Positions 63,101-64,000 of a DNA stretch of 64,000 bases are shown here, piece after piece. Position 1 is the first letter of the stretch. Each line of letters opens with the position of its first letter. The DNA is from Helopsaltes ochotensis (taxonomy: Eukaryota; Chordata; Aves; Passeriformes; Locustellidae), in assembly GCA_013400155.1 (NCBI GenBank), contig VXBM01000237.1:761908-825907 (forward strand), in the 5' to 3' direction. Position numbers and translations under genes: made by a program. The notes beneath the pieces are model-generated. The model worked only from the letters and a program-made list of their open reading frames with translations. It had not been told where the DNA came from and ran no database searches.

Positions 63101-64000
63101 AGTGAACCAATATCCTAACTATGGTGAGTTCTGTATAACCACAAGGTTGCACTGGTGTATTTATTGTGCTTAACTCCCATTTAATTCAGATTTTAGATTG
63201 ATACCAGAAAAGAAATTTTATGAGATTAGTTGCTATTTACCCTATTTTGAGTATCCAGACATAGAGATAAACAAAATGTGGATTAAGCAAATCTGTCTGC
63301 AAGTCATTTTCCTTCATCCAGGCTACCCAGCAGAGGAGCTTTATTTTACCCTACTGAAGGAAATATTTCCAGTCTCTTTTGGCTAGTTTCCAATTTAATC
63401 AAAATATGTTTAGATTACCTGTTTTATAATTTAAAACTAGATAAAAGCCCTATTACTTAAAAAAGGAGAATAATAATAATGCTATAGGATACCACATAGG
63501 CCCGCACGCCCCAAATTAAAAAGTAACACTTTTAATTCATGAAACCTCTTTAAAATGTATTTGAACTTTCAATAAACCCATTACTGTAACTTGTTGCCAT
63601 TACTTTGATTTGAATAGTTCAAGCCTTTTCTACTGGGACAGCCTGTATAATAATAGAACTGTTCCTTTTTTCTGCTCTGGCTTCTCTATATTAATGTATC
63701 TTAGTGGCAGTAATGGAGTTTGATCATCATATTTCTGGAATACTAATTCAAGAAAATTTAATCCCCTGGTGATAGGACTTAGCCTTTCCAAATGCGCTGT
63801 TATAAATCCACGTGAGAGCTGAGCTGGTGATGGTTGGCAGTCAATGTTAGCACAGTGGATGGAAGCTAAGTGTTTAGAAATCCAGTGCCTCTCCTTCATA
63901 AAAGAGCTGTGATTCATATTCCCAGATGGATTTTGCTATCTTGATTTAACTGAGTCTCTGCCTCTTGGGCCTGACCTTCCAATCTACCAAAGGTGGAGCT

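Larger units (their letters stand above)
41893..64000 (+). other. HS2ST1: Probable HS2ST1 intron 1, non-coding
   Basis: HS2ST1 encodes heparan sulfate 2-O-sulfotransferase, a Golgi type II membrane enzyme, and is the divergent neighbour of SELENOF in human. Its first exon (membrane anchor) and second exon (with the Asn-Arg-Val-Pro-Lys-Thr PAPS-binding segment) are separated by a very long intron in human. I searched these 22 kb by eye for the second-exon peptide and found none; nor is the first exon seen right of the gap. The assignment therefore rests only on conserved gene order and on the promoter position. The stretch holds CR1 relics, G/T-rich tracts and otherwise unremarkable AT-rich DNA. 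Confidence 0.5.

Overview
This is nuclear DNA from a vertebrate, almost certainly a bird. The base composition is AT-rich, genes are split by large introns, and the recognisable interspersed repeats are CR1 LINE copies with the avian 3' end (38664-39112, 47541-47710, and an older relic near 59925-60160). I saw no bacterial or viral genes and no CRISPR array.

The one gene that can be read completely is SELENOF (15 kDa selenoprotein, Sep15) on the minus strand. Five coding exons run from 40952 down to 17399, all with GT/AG junctions, and together encode 160 residues. The selenocysteine codon is an in-frame TGA at 26877-26879. The UGA-recoding hairpin (SECIS) can be folded by eye at 16790-16853 in the 3' UTR, about 545 bases past the stop codon. 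A poly(A) signal at 16550-16555 with a G/T-rich downstream element closes the gene.

Layout from left to right: 1-16534 is intergenic, with no exon I can support. It lies downstream of SELENOF, on the side where SH3GLB1 sits in human (from memory). 16535-40952 plus a short 5' UTR is SELENOF. About 40700-42170 is a CpG-island promoter interrupted by a 520-base assembly gap (41373-41892). 42170-64000 is non-coding and most likely belongs to intron 1 of HS2ST1, the divergent neighbour of SELENOF in human; its first exon probably lies in the gap. No HS2ST1 coding sequence is visible, so that assignment rests on conserved gene order.

The window does not contain an obviously new system. The best leads concern SELENOF. 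Exon 2 begins with a perfect 5' splice-site hexamer straight after its acceptor (a recursive-splice-like junction), and skipping that exon would keep the frame and remove the whole cysteine-rich domain. The SECIS has a GTGA core. A compact hairpin lies just past the UGA. A YY1-like motif covers the start codon. Low-complexity tracts and repeat relics are listed separately.
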